Part shown: one piece after another, positions 43,881 to 51,664 of the stretch
Layout: each line of letters starts with the position of its first letter
Numbering within the stretch: position 1 is the first letter of the stretch
NCBI GenBank assembly: GCA_002772535.1
Contig: PFDP01000014.1
Coordinates: forward strand, 334,136 to 394,946
Source: Candidatus Peregrinibacteria bacterium CG10_big_fil_rev_8_21_14_0_10_36_19
GTDB taxonomy: Bacteria; Patescibacteriota; Gracilibacteria; UBA1369; LOWO2-01-FULL-3
DNA: 60,811 nucleotides
Direction of reading: 5' to 3'
The notes under the pieces: model-generated
What the model saw: only the letters and a program-made list of their open reading frames with translations
The model's database searches: none
Told to the model about the DNA's origin: nothing
Position numbers and translations under genes: made by a program

Positions 43881-43936
43881 TCCCCTCATTCCTGGGAAAA
43901 ATCGTAAAAAGCACTTCCTTAACCCATCTCATTCCT

Positions 43937-46270
43937 ATGTCCCCTATCAAACAGATCAAAAAAAGGAATGGCGAATTGGCACCTTTCGATCAAGAGAAAA
44001 TTGCCGAAGCCATCTGGAAAGCCGCCCAATCAGTAGGCGGATCAAATAAAGAACTTGCAAACCAAATTGGTAATCAAGTTGCCGCTGTATTAGAAGTTTT
44101 CTTTAAAGACGAAAGCAATGTACCTAATGTGGAACAAATCCAAGATTTAGTGGAGAAAATTCTAATTGAAGGTGGTCATGCAAAAACAGCAAAAGCTTAC
44201 ATCCTATATCGTGCAAAGCATGAAGATGTAAGAGATATACAAAAAGACATCCTAAATGGAAAAACAACAAAGCTACCACTATCAGACAACGCTCTAAGAG
44301 TACTCGCAGGACGCTACCTTCAAAGAGATGAAAATGGAGAAGTATGCGAATCACCAGATGAAATGTACAGCCGCGTAGCCACAGCCTTAGCGGAAGTAGA
44401 AAGAGACTATGGAAAATCAGAAGCTGAAGTTCAAGATTATGCGACAAAATTCCGCGATATTATGTACAACTTCGAATTCACGCCAGCAGGAAGAACTCTT
44501 GCAAACGCCGGAGGAAAAACTCGTTTAGTTGCAAACTGTATCGTACTACACTTCCAAGATAGTATGGACGGTATTTTCTCAACACTTCACGATGCTGCCC
44601 TACTACAACAAGCTGGATCAGGCCTAGGATTTCCATGGCACCTACTACGCCCAGCCGGGACTAGAACAAACAAAACACAAGGAATGGCATCAGGGCCAGT
44701 TTCATTCCTAAAAGCCTACAATGAAGCCTTTGGAGTTATTAAACAACAAGGTCGTCACGGAGCAAATATGGGAGTTATGAGAATCGATCATCCGGATATT
44801 CTTGAGTTTATAGAAGCAAAATGGGAAGAAGGTACTCTAGTAAACTTTAATATTTCAGTAGGACTTACTGATGAGTTCATGGAAGCAGTTAAAAATAACT
44901 CAAAAGAACCATGGTACTGTTCATGGAACGGAGTAAAAATGAAACCTAGAAGAATCATTAGAAATCCAAGAGGAGCATTTGTTGAAGCAATAGAGGAAAA
45001 CATCACAGCTTCAGAACTTATGGATAGAATTATCAATGCCGCATGGAGAAACGGAGAGCCTGGAGTACTTTTCCCAGACGCAGCAAATGAAACAAACCCA
45101 GTACCTGGAATCGGACGCCTAGAAGCCACAAACCCTTGTGGTGAACAATGGCTACACGATGGAGATGTTTGTAATCTTGGATCAATCAATTTGGCAAAAT
45201 TCGTAAAAGACGGACAAATCGAAGAAGCAAGACTAAGAGAAGTAACATCTTTGGCAACAAGAATGCTTGATAATGTAATTGATTTATCAGACTTCCCTGT
45301 AAACAAAGTAAACCAAACATTCCGCGACAATAGACGTTTAGGACTAGGAATCATGGGCTTTTCAGACATGCTGTACCAATTAAGACTACCTTACAACTCA
45401 CCAGAAGGTAGAGAAGCAGCAGAACGCGTAATGAAAATTGTTAACGACGCCTCACACGACACTTCAGAAAAAATTGCAGAAGAAAAAGGAGTTTTCCCTA
45501 ACTGGGGTAAAAGCATATACGGCCCACAAGGATCAGGACGCAAACAAAGAAATGCTGCAAAAACAACAATTGCACCTACAGGATCAATTTCAATGATTTT
45601 CGATTGTAGCTCAGGAGTAGAACCATTCTTCGCACTAGCATATTACAAACAAGTAATGGGTGGTCAAAAACTAAGATATGTAAACTCTCTACTTGAAGCA
45701 GAATTAAAAAGACTAAATCTCTACCGTGATGACATTCTAGAATCAATTATCAACAAAGGAACAATTCAACACATCAAAGAAATACCTGAAGAAACAAGAA
45801 GGGTTTACGTAACTTCAATGGATATAAGCGCAGAAGATCACATTCTTATGCAAGCAGCATTCCAAAGACATGTAGATAACTCAATTTCAAAAACAGTAAA
45901 CTTCCCTAATGAAGCAACTCGTGATGACGTTCGCCAAGGTTATATCTTAGCATGGGAATCACGATTAAAAGGCTGCACAGTTTACAGAGACGGATCAAGA
46001 ACAGAACAAGTACTAAATCTAAACTCAGAAGAAAATAAGGAAGAAGCATCAGAAATCACAGAAACAATCGAAATTAGCGAAACTATTATTCAAGAGATCG
46101 CTCCCCCACCTATCTCAGAAGCAAATCGTAGCCATATGAGCATTGGAATGACTTTCGACAAAAAAGAAATAATCAAATCAAAAAAATGTCCTGAATGTGA
46201 AAGTAATATTCAAATCTCAGAAGGATGTATGCTTTGCTTAAGCTGTGGATTCTCAGTTTGCTCAGTGTAA
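43937..46270 (+). CDS. nrdJ: Adenosylcobalamin-type (class II) ribonucleotide reductase
   Basis: Makes deoxyribonucleotides. 777 residues from ATG 43937; an upstream GTG frame at 43844 lies in the NrdR-box region and is rejected. N-terminal ATP-cone (about 1-95), then the 10-stranded barrel with LVANCIVLHFQDSMDGIFST (first active Cys), GASGLGF-type AGSGLGFPW, TNPCGEQWLHDGDVCNLGSI (radical-bearing Cys near residue 400), and APTGSISMIF. A C-terminal CxxC zinc ribbon (CPECESN..CMLCLSCGF) carries the redox cysteines. No metal-radical class I partner seen. Cobalamin supply must come from outside or elsewhere. Confidence 0.94.
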   Translation: MSPIKQIKKRNGELAPFDQEKIAEAIWKAAQSVGGSNKELANQIGNQVAAVLEVFFKDESNVPNVEQIQDLVEKILIEGGHAKTAKAYILYRAKHEDVRDIQKDILNGKTTKLPLSDNALRVLAGRYLQRDENGEVCESPDEMYSRVATALAEVERDYGKSEAEVQDYATKFRDIMYNFEFTPAGRTLANAGGKTRLVANCIVLHFQDSMDGIFSTLHDAALLQQAGSGLGFPWHLLRPAGTRTNKTQGMASGPVSFLKAYNEAFGVIKQQGRHGANMGVMRIDHPDILEFIEAKWEEGTLVNFNISVGLTDEFMEAVKNNSKEPWYCSWNGVKMKPRRIIRNPRGAFVEAIEENITASELMDRIINAAWRNGEPGVLFPDAANETNPVPGIGRLEATNPCGEQWLHDGDVCNLGSINLAKFVKDGQIEEARLREVTSLATRMLDNVIDLSDFPVNKVNQTFRDNRRLGLGIMGFSDMLYQLRLPYNSPEGREAAERVMKIVNDASHDTSEKIAEEKGVFPNWGKSIYGPQGSGRKQRNAAKTTIAPTGSISMIFDCSSGVEPFFALAYYKQVMGGQKLRYVNSLLEAELKRLNLYRDDILESIINKGTIQHIKEIPEETRRVYVTSMDISAEDHILMQAAFQRHVDNSISKTVNFPNEATRDDVRQGYILAWESRLKGCTVYRDGSRTEQVLNLNSEENKEEASEITETIEISETIIQEIAPPPISEANRSHMSIGMTFDKKEIIKSKKCPECESNIQISEGCMLCLSCGFSVCSV

Positions 46271-46299
46271 TTGACTTAACAGAAGAAATATTGTAATTT

Positions 46300-46327
46300 A
46301 AAGGCTCCTTAATTGGGGCCTTTATTG
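46300..46327 (+). terminator. Terminator after nrdJ
   Basis: AAAGGCTCC (46300-46308), loop TTAATT, GGGGCCTTT (46315-46323), a weak T-rich tail. One G-U pair. It overlaps an in-frame TTG upstream of the next gene, so the next CDS more likely begins at 46337. Confidence 0.75.
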
Positions 46328-46336
46328 TCTACAAAC

Positions 46337-48862
46337 ATGATCAATAAAATAACATTTAAAGAAAATCGGCTAATATTTAAGAGCAATCTTGAAGCAGGAG
46401 TGCGTGAACCGGCAGTACCTCAAAAAACTCCGGAAACTGAAAATCTTAAAGACAAACTAACTCCGCAAGAATATGCAGACTTTAAGGGAGAAAAAATAAC
46501 GAGACAAGAACTTGCTAATCAAAAAAGAGAAGCAGACGAACAAACGAAAAAAATCCTAGCAAAAGCAGATAAAGAAAATATTTTTGATAAAAAAACGATT
46601 GCAAAATATCTCAACCAAATAGATGAAAACATTAGTCCAGCAAAAGCACAAAAGTTAAAGGAAGAAATTGAAGCAGCACTCAAAAATTCAAAAACAAAAG
46701 AAGATAAAGAAAATGAAGTTTTAGATATAAACTCTCCAGAGATTGAGCTTTTTCATAATAAATTTCACGGATTGCTTGATAAAAATCTCCACTTAATAGG
46801 AACAAAACAAAAGCATGAATACGATAAATGGTTTCATGAAGAACTAGAAAAACAATGCACAGTAAAAAATGCAAAAGACCTAATAAGACGTTTTGAAGGG
46901 ATAGATTCCACAGATCAAGGAGGGCTTTTCCCACGCAGACAAAACTACAATGAACTTAAAGAACTTTACACAAAGTTTGGACTACAAAGTCCAGAAATTG
47001 AATCCGAATATGTTAGAACAGAAGGCTTATCAGAAAGAAAAGCATTCTTAAAAAACGCGAAAGAACAAGAATATCAACTCCGTACTTCAAACCCCATCTT
47101 TTATTCTAAAAAATCCAAAGAAGGAATAATGAAGGATATTTTAAAATCTAAGAACCCAACAGAGCAACAAGAACAAATTCAAATTCAAAAAAGAGCTGCA
47201 ATCAATGAATCAGCAGGATTTATAGCATTTAACTCTCAAACAAAAATTGCGGGCATGAGTTTCCAAACCGTGAGTGATGCTTCACAAAGAGTAATTCTTG
47301 GCTTTTATCAAGACACAACAAGCCTAAAAGATCGTGAAATGTTTTCCTCACATTGGCCAAAAGCAGCAGAAGCAGAAGGCAATTTATACCATGAACTTGC
47401 AAAAATATACAAAAATGATAGTGAAGGATTAAAAAAAGCACTAACCACATTTTCAATATTAGACTTCCAAGAAAAACAAAAATCCCTCAAAGAAAATGAA
47501 AAAGATCTTCACACAAAAGAGGGACAAGAGAAATTAGAAAAAAGTTTATTAATCAAAGCTGCTCACACAAAAATTGACGAAGCAGCTCACAAAAAAATAC
47601 TTTCAAAAAGCTCACAAGAAAAATATAAAGTATGGTTTTCAGATCCCTCAAACCACAGAGACCCAGCAACAAGAAAACCAGGATCCACAGAACAGCTCGA
47701 AGTACACTTCAAAAAATTAACAAGCAACACTCCAGATGAAAAAGCAAAAAACCTTAAAGCCTATGAAGAAAAAAGAAATAACTTTAAAGACTTAGTAAGT
47801 AAATTAAAAGAAGCCAATCCAAACATTAGTGATCACGAATTACAACAATGGCAAGATAAGTTTGACCAAGCTGGTTGGCACGAAAGAGGAAATTTAGAAG
47901 AAGAAATTAAACAAGAAATTAAGGCTTCAAAAAAAGTTCAAAGTGAAACAAAAGAAGCAAAAAATGCATTAAATATAACAAAACCAGAATCATCAGAATC
48001 AAGAGAAATTTCACCGGAAATGAAAGATTTACTGGTTCTATTAGCACAATGCGAAGCAGAAGACACCTACGAAAGTATTCACGAAGGATATTTAGCCATA
48101 TTTAATTTCAAACTTCAAATGATACAAGAAAACGGACCATCGTATCAATTCAGCACAGTTTTTTTACATAATGAAGCTAAATTTGCAACCCTACTAAAAA
48201 ATAAACAAACCAATGCAACTACACCAAAAGAAACAACCATAGAAGATTCTGTAGATAGAAAACTTGATGATGAAAAAACAAACAAAGAACTAGAACAAGT
48301 TGCGATTGAAGAAATAAACGAAGAACAAACAAGAGTAAACGCAAACTCAAATGGAGAGAAAAGTGCACACGAAAGAAGCGAAGAAGAAGCAAAATCAGAA
48401 ACTGTACAAGGAAGTGAAGAAAGAGAAATTACAGAAGCTTTTTATCAAATGGATAGAGAAAATCACGACAACCAAAGTAATCATATCGAAGATGGCAAAG
48501 CTACAAAAATGGATGAAATAATTTTAAACAACAGTGAAATGAACGCCAACAACCTTTTCAAACAAAAGCATGCAATCAAAGAACACAGTACAGACATAAA
48601 CAAAAATGAAGGATTCAATCACATAATTATCAAAGATGAAAAAGGAAAAGAAATAAATTCAAATTCAGAAAGAAAAGCAAAAATAGAAAACAGGTCAGAG
48701 GAAAAATTAAACAAAATTGCCGAAGAAGCTATGAAAGAACAAAGCGTTAGAGAAGCAGCAAAAGGAAATAGTTTCAATGAAACTGCAAATTTAATAGCAG
48801 CAAAAAGAGCATTAGAACAACAAAAAGAAGAGGCAAAAAGAAAAATACCCCAAGCAAGTTAA
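46337..48862 (+). CDS. Large charged, helix-rich protein of unknown function
   Basis: 841 residues from ATG 46337. Rich in Lys, Glu, Gln and Asn, with no signal peptide, membrane helix or motif I can name. The N-terminal 600 residues look helical (e.g. LTPQEYADFKGEKITRQELA, repeated helical blocks), and the last 240 are low-complexity Glu/Lys/Asn/Ser. Only five Cys or so. Probably a cytoplasmic or structural scaffold; function unknown. TATTGT at 46323-46328 lies eight bases before the ATG, compatible with a short leader. Confidence 0.78.
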   Translation: MINKITFKENRLIFKSNLEAGVREPAVPQKTPETENLKDKLTPQEYADFKGEKITRQELANQKREADEQTKKILAKADKENIFDKKTIAKYLNQIDENISPAKAQKLKEEIEAALKNSKTKEDKENEVLDINSPEIELFHNKFHGLLDKNLHLIGTKQKHEYDKWFHEELEKQCTVKNAKDLIRRFEGIDSTDQGGLFPRRQNYNELKELYTKFGLQSPEIESEYVRTEGLSERKAFLKNAKEQEYQLRTSNPIFYSKKSKEGIMKDILKSKNPTEQQEQIQIQKRAAINESAGFIAFNSQTKIAGMSFQTVSDASQRVILGFYQDTTSLKDREMFSSHWPKAAEAEGNLYHELAKIYKNDSEGLKKALTTFSILDFQEKQKSLKENEKDLHTKEGQEKLEKSLLIKAAHTKIDEAAHKKILSKSSQEKYKVWFSDPSNHRDPATRKPGSTEQLEVHFKKLTSNTPDEKAKNLKAYEEKRNNFKDLVSKLKEANPNISDHELQQWQDKFDQAGWHERGNLEEEIKQEIKASKKVQSETKEAKNALNITKPESSESREISPEMKDLLVLLAQCEAEDTYESIHEGYLAIFNFKLQMIQENGPSYQFSTVFLHNEAKFATLLKNKQTNATTPKETTIEDSVDRKLDDEKTNKELEQVAIEEINEEQTRVNANSNGEKSAHERSEEEAKSETVQGSEEREITEAFYQMDRENHDNQSNHIEDGKATKMDEIILNNSEMNANNLFKQKHAIKEHSTDINKNEGFNHIIIKDEKGKEINSNSERKAKIENRSEEKLNKIAEEAMKEQSVREAAKGNSFNETANLIAAKRALEQQKEEAKRKIPQAS

Positions 48863-48880
48863 AAGTGCTAAAATAAAAGC

Positions 48881-49408
48881 ATGATTCTAGGTTTAACAAT
48901 AATCATTCTAGTTTTTGGAGTAATAATTTTTCTATCAATATCATTTTTTATAGGCATATTTGGTGGTGGCCCTTTTGTACCAACGCCATTCCCAGCAGTA
49001 CACAAAGTATTAAAAGCTGCAAAGATCAAAAAAAATAACAAGCTATATGATATAGGAGCTGGAGATGGTCGCTTCATACATTTTGCCTCAAAAGATTATC
49101 AAGCAAATGCAGAAGGTTTCGAAATGGATCCATTTGTTTTCTTTCTAGCAAAAATGCGACAAAAAATATTTGGTTGGCAAGGAAAAATGACCTATGGAAA
49201 TTTTACAAAAAAATCACTTAAAGATGCTGATATTTTAATTTGTTACATGATGCCTGAAACGCTTGCAAAATTTCAAAAAAAATTCGATAAAGAATTAAAA
49301 AAAGGCACAAAAATAGTTTCATACGCTTTTCACATAGGAAATTGGAAACCAAAAAAAATAATCCCGAAAGAAGGCAAAATAAGCCAAATATTTATTTACG
49401 AAGTCTAG
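48881..49408 (+). CDS. Membrane-anchored methyltransferase, FAM173/ANTKMT-like
   Basis: 175 residues: N-terminal hydrophobic helix (about 1-27), then GPFVPTPFPAVHKVLKAAKI, a pre-methyltransferase segment, followed by motif I LYDIGAGDGRFIHFA (SAM site), EGFEMDPFVFFLAK and a GTKIVSYAFHIGNWKP end. This resembles eukaryotic FAM173 proteins (ANTKMT, ATPSCKMT), which methylate lysines of ADP/ATP carrier and ATP synthase subunit c. Substrate here is unknown, though a membrane protein is likely. TGCTAAAAT (48866-48874) is six bases before the ATG. Overlaps the convergent gene by 17 bases. Confidence 0.8.
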   Translation: MILGLTIIILVFGVIIFLSISFFIGIFGGGPFVPTPFPAVHKVLKAAKIKKNNKLYDIGAGDGRFIHFASKDYQANAEGFEMDPFVFFLAKMRQKIFGWQGKMTYGNFTKKSLKDADILICYMMPETLAKFQKKFDKELKKGTKIVSYAFHIGNWKPKKIIPKEGKISQIFIYEV

Positions 49409-50228
49409 TGGATAGCATAGCCAAATCTCCAATTTCAAAACCACAGCACCCACCTACAGCCGCAACCTGAGGAAAATTATCTATCAAATATTCAATTTGA
49501 GAAATTCTTCCCCTTACATCTTCTTTCACAACTTCACAAGAACCTTCTAAAGTTGCAGGATCTTGATCACTTCCATTCATGTAAAAAACATTCAATCTTC
49601 CAGTTTGATCATTCTCAAATGCTTTTCTAGCGCCTTCATAAGAACAACAATTAACTCCATAATAACGCACAAATCCACCAGCAAAAGATTCACAAGCACG
49701 AATTGCGGCAGTAACACTTTCCCCACTTTTCAAATTACCATCATTTCCAACTACGAAATTAATTGCAACATCTCTAGCATGTTTTCTTGCAGCCATAGCA
49801 GCACCAACAGCATCATTAATAGTTGGAAAAGTTTCAAACCATGGTAAACAATCAAAATCTTGCAAAGCAATAAGTTGCTCACCATGAAAATCTTTTGCAT
49901 CAGCACTATTAATCAAAGAACCGTCATAGCAATTTTTTGCATAAGGCCCAAGAAAAAAACCATGCACCTTTTCAAAGCCAACAGCGTTTAAAAGAAAATC
50001 GGCCTGCAAATTAATCTGCCTTCTAAAAGCATCTACACCACCCTCCTCTCTTAAAAGGTTTCTAGCTCCAAAAGTAGCAGCCATCACTATATCAGCATAT
50101 TTAGCATTAGCAGCCATTACTCTTCTAATCGCAGTGTTTTCATTATAATCATCACCTAACCTATGCTTTTCTTGCGCCAAAGCGGATCCATAAGGAGCAG
50201 ACAATAACTGAACTTTTTTACCTCTCAT
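49392..50228 (-). CDS. Homocysteine S-methyltransferase-family protein
   Basis: 278 residues. The zinc-ligand pattern of the family is visible: YYGVNCCSYEGARKAF near residue 190 and VGGCCGFEIGDLAML near 260, three Cys in the expected spacing (Cys in GVNC, Cys-Cys in GGCCG). Family members transfer methyl groups to homocysteine or act on related thiols and selenols; the present substrate is not clear, and the N-terminal part is divergent. Nine bases follow its upstream neighbour comEC on the same strand, so they may be cotranscribed. Confidence 0.8.
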   Translation of the reverse strand: MRGKKVQLLSAPYGSALAQEKHRLGDDYNENTAIRRVMAANAKYADIVMAATFGARNLLREEGGVDAFRRQINLQADFLLNAVGFEKVHGFFLGPYAKNCYDGSLINSADAKDFHGEQLIALQDFDCLPWFETFPTINDAVGAAMAARKHARDVAINFVVGNDGNLKSGESVTAAIRACESFAGGFVRYYGVNCCSYEGARKAFENDQTGRLNVFYMNGSDQDPATLEGSCEVVKEDVRGRISQIEYLIDNFPQVAAVGGCCGFEIGDLAMLSTRLRK

Positions 50229-50237
50229 AACATCAAA

Positions 50238-51581
50238 TTAATTCGCCAGCGATCTTAACTTAGCTCTAAAAACAAAGCAAACAAAAATATAATAAAAAAC
50301 AAAAATAAAATCAGGCAAACCAGGAATATCGATTGAGGCAAAAGGAAAAGAGGCAAAAAAATTAACAAAAATAATTATTATTTCTAAAAAAAGAAACCCA
50401 AAGAAACCAAAAAAAGAACCTAAAAAAACAGATGCCAAACCAAAAAGCATAGCCAAAGGTACAAAAGGCAAAACAAACAAATTAGCCAAAATTGAAACCA
50501 AACTAAACCGTCCAAAATTTATAATCACAACAGGAAGCGTAAAAATCTGAGAAGCAAGCGTCATCGCAAAAGTTTCTTTAATTAAAAATCTATTCGGCAA
50601 AACTCTCAAACTCTCTTTTAAATGATCCCCTGCCAATACAAGCCCTAAAGTAGATAAAAAGGAAAGATGAAACCCAACATCATAAGCAATTACATTAGGA
50701 TTAAAAATAGCCATAAAGAATGCAGATATGAACAAAGACCTTAAAACAAAATATTCACGACCAAAGTAAATTGCTAACAAACTTAAAGACCCCATAATAC
50801 CAGCCCTAACAACAGATGCAGAAGCCCCAACCAAAAACACAAAACAAAAAATCAAAAAAACAGAAATCCAAAATCTTTTTTTAATAGGAACAAAAGCAAA
50901 TAAAAAATTAACAGCCAAAATAACCAAGGTTATATTATAACCAGATATAGCAATAATATGAGTTAAACCCGTCTCATTAAAATTTTGCATTAAATCATTT
51001 GCAATCCCTCGTCGACTACCCAAAATTAAACCTGCCATAAAAGAGCCATAAGGTTCTGAATATATTTTATTCAATCGTTGTTCAAACTTTCCCTTAATAT
51101 TAAACAACACCCTCAAAAAACTTACATTTTCTTCAACACTAAGAACCTCTACCCCATCAAGTATTTCGTAAACTTTAAAAATAGATAAATAGTTTTTGTA
51201 ATTAAAATCTTCAAAATTTTCTATTTTTTTCATTACCCCTTTAATCATTAAACAATCACCATACTTATAATTAGGATATTTAGGTAACTTTAATAGAACT
51301 TTCAAATCATCGATTTCAAAAATATACCGCGCATCAAATTCTCTAATATCGGGCTCTGCCACAATACATCCTCGCATTTGCACATCACCATATGGCAACT
51401 CATTAATAAATAAATATGGAAAAGAAAAATAAAATACTCCACAAACAAGCCAAATAAAATACCATCTAGGTTTTAGAAAAAACATAATTACGAAGCAGCA
51501 CAAAAATAAAACAAAAAACTTTTTCGCAAAAATAAGTGCTCCAAAAAGTATGCCAAATAGAAATAAAATCATAATTTTCAT
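50238..51581 (-). CDS. comEC: DNA uptake channel ComEC/Rec2, membrane part only
   Basis: 447 residues from ATG 51581 (a TTG two codons earlier is possible). N-terminal helices, an OB-fold-like DUF4131 segment, then the competence domain with LTHIIAISGYNITLVI, VGASASVVRAGIMGSLSLLA and YDVGFHLSFLSTLGLVL. The C-terminal metallo-beta-lactamase nuclease domain of long ComEC is absent, as is common in some lineages. Passes single-stranded DNA across the membrane; the pilus genes here would bring DNA to the surface. TAATTT is six bases before the ATG. Confidence 0.9.
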   Translation of the reverse strand: MKIMILFLFGILFGALIFAKKFFVLFLCCFVIMFFLKPRWYFIWLVCGVFYFSFPYLFINELPYGDVQMRGCIVAEPDIREFDARYIFEIDDLKVLLKLPKYPNYKYGDCLMIKGVMKKIENFEDFNYKNYLSIFKVYEILDGVEVLSVEENVSFLRVLFNIKGKFEQRLNKIYSEPYGSFMAGLILGSRRGIANDLMQNFNETGLTHIIAISGYNITLVILAVNFLFAFVPIKKRFWISVFLIFCFVFLVGASASVVRAGIMGSLSLLAIYFGREYFVLRSLFISAFFMAIFNPNVIAYDVGFHLSFLSTLGLVLAGDHLKESLRVLPNRFLIKETFAMTLASQIFTLPVVIINFGRFSLVSILANLFVLPFVPLAMLFGLASVFLGSFFGFFGFLFLEIIIIFVNFFASFPFASIDIPGLPDFIFVFYYIFVCFVFRAKLRSLAN

Positions 51582-51664
51582 ACACAAAAATTAGAATGAA
51601 AACATTAAGTTTTTCTAAATTCTTTAAATTGATAAAAGACAGGAAACAAAGTACTATAATCCAG

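Noticed and set aside
43844-43936. Longer nrdJ reading frame starting with GTG at 43844
   Set aside because: The extension covers the NrdR-like boxes and a hairpin and does not look like the ATP-cone start; MSPIKQIKKRNGELAPFD from 43937 does.
43749-43936. Cobalamin riboswitch before nrdJ
   Set aside because: The leader is under 190 bases and has no B12-box-like sequence; only NrdR-like palindromes and one small hairpin.
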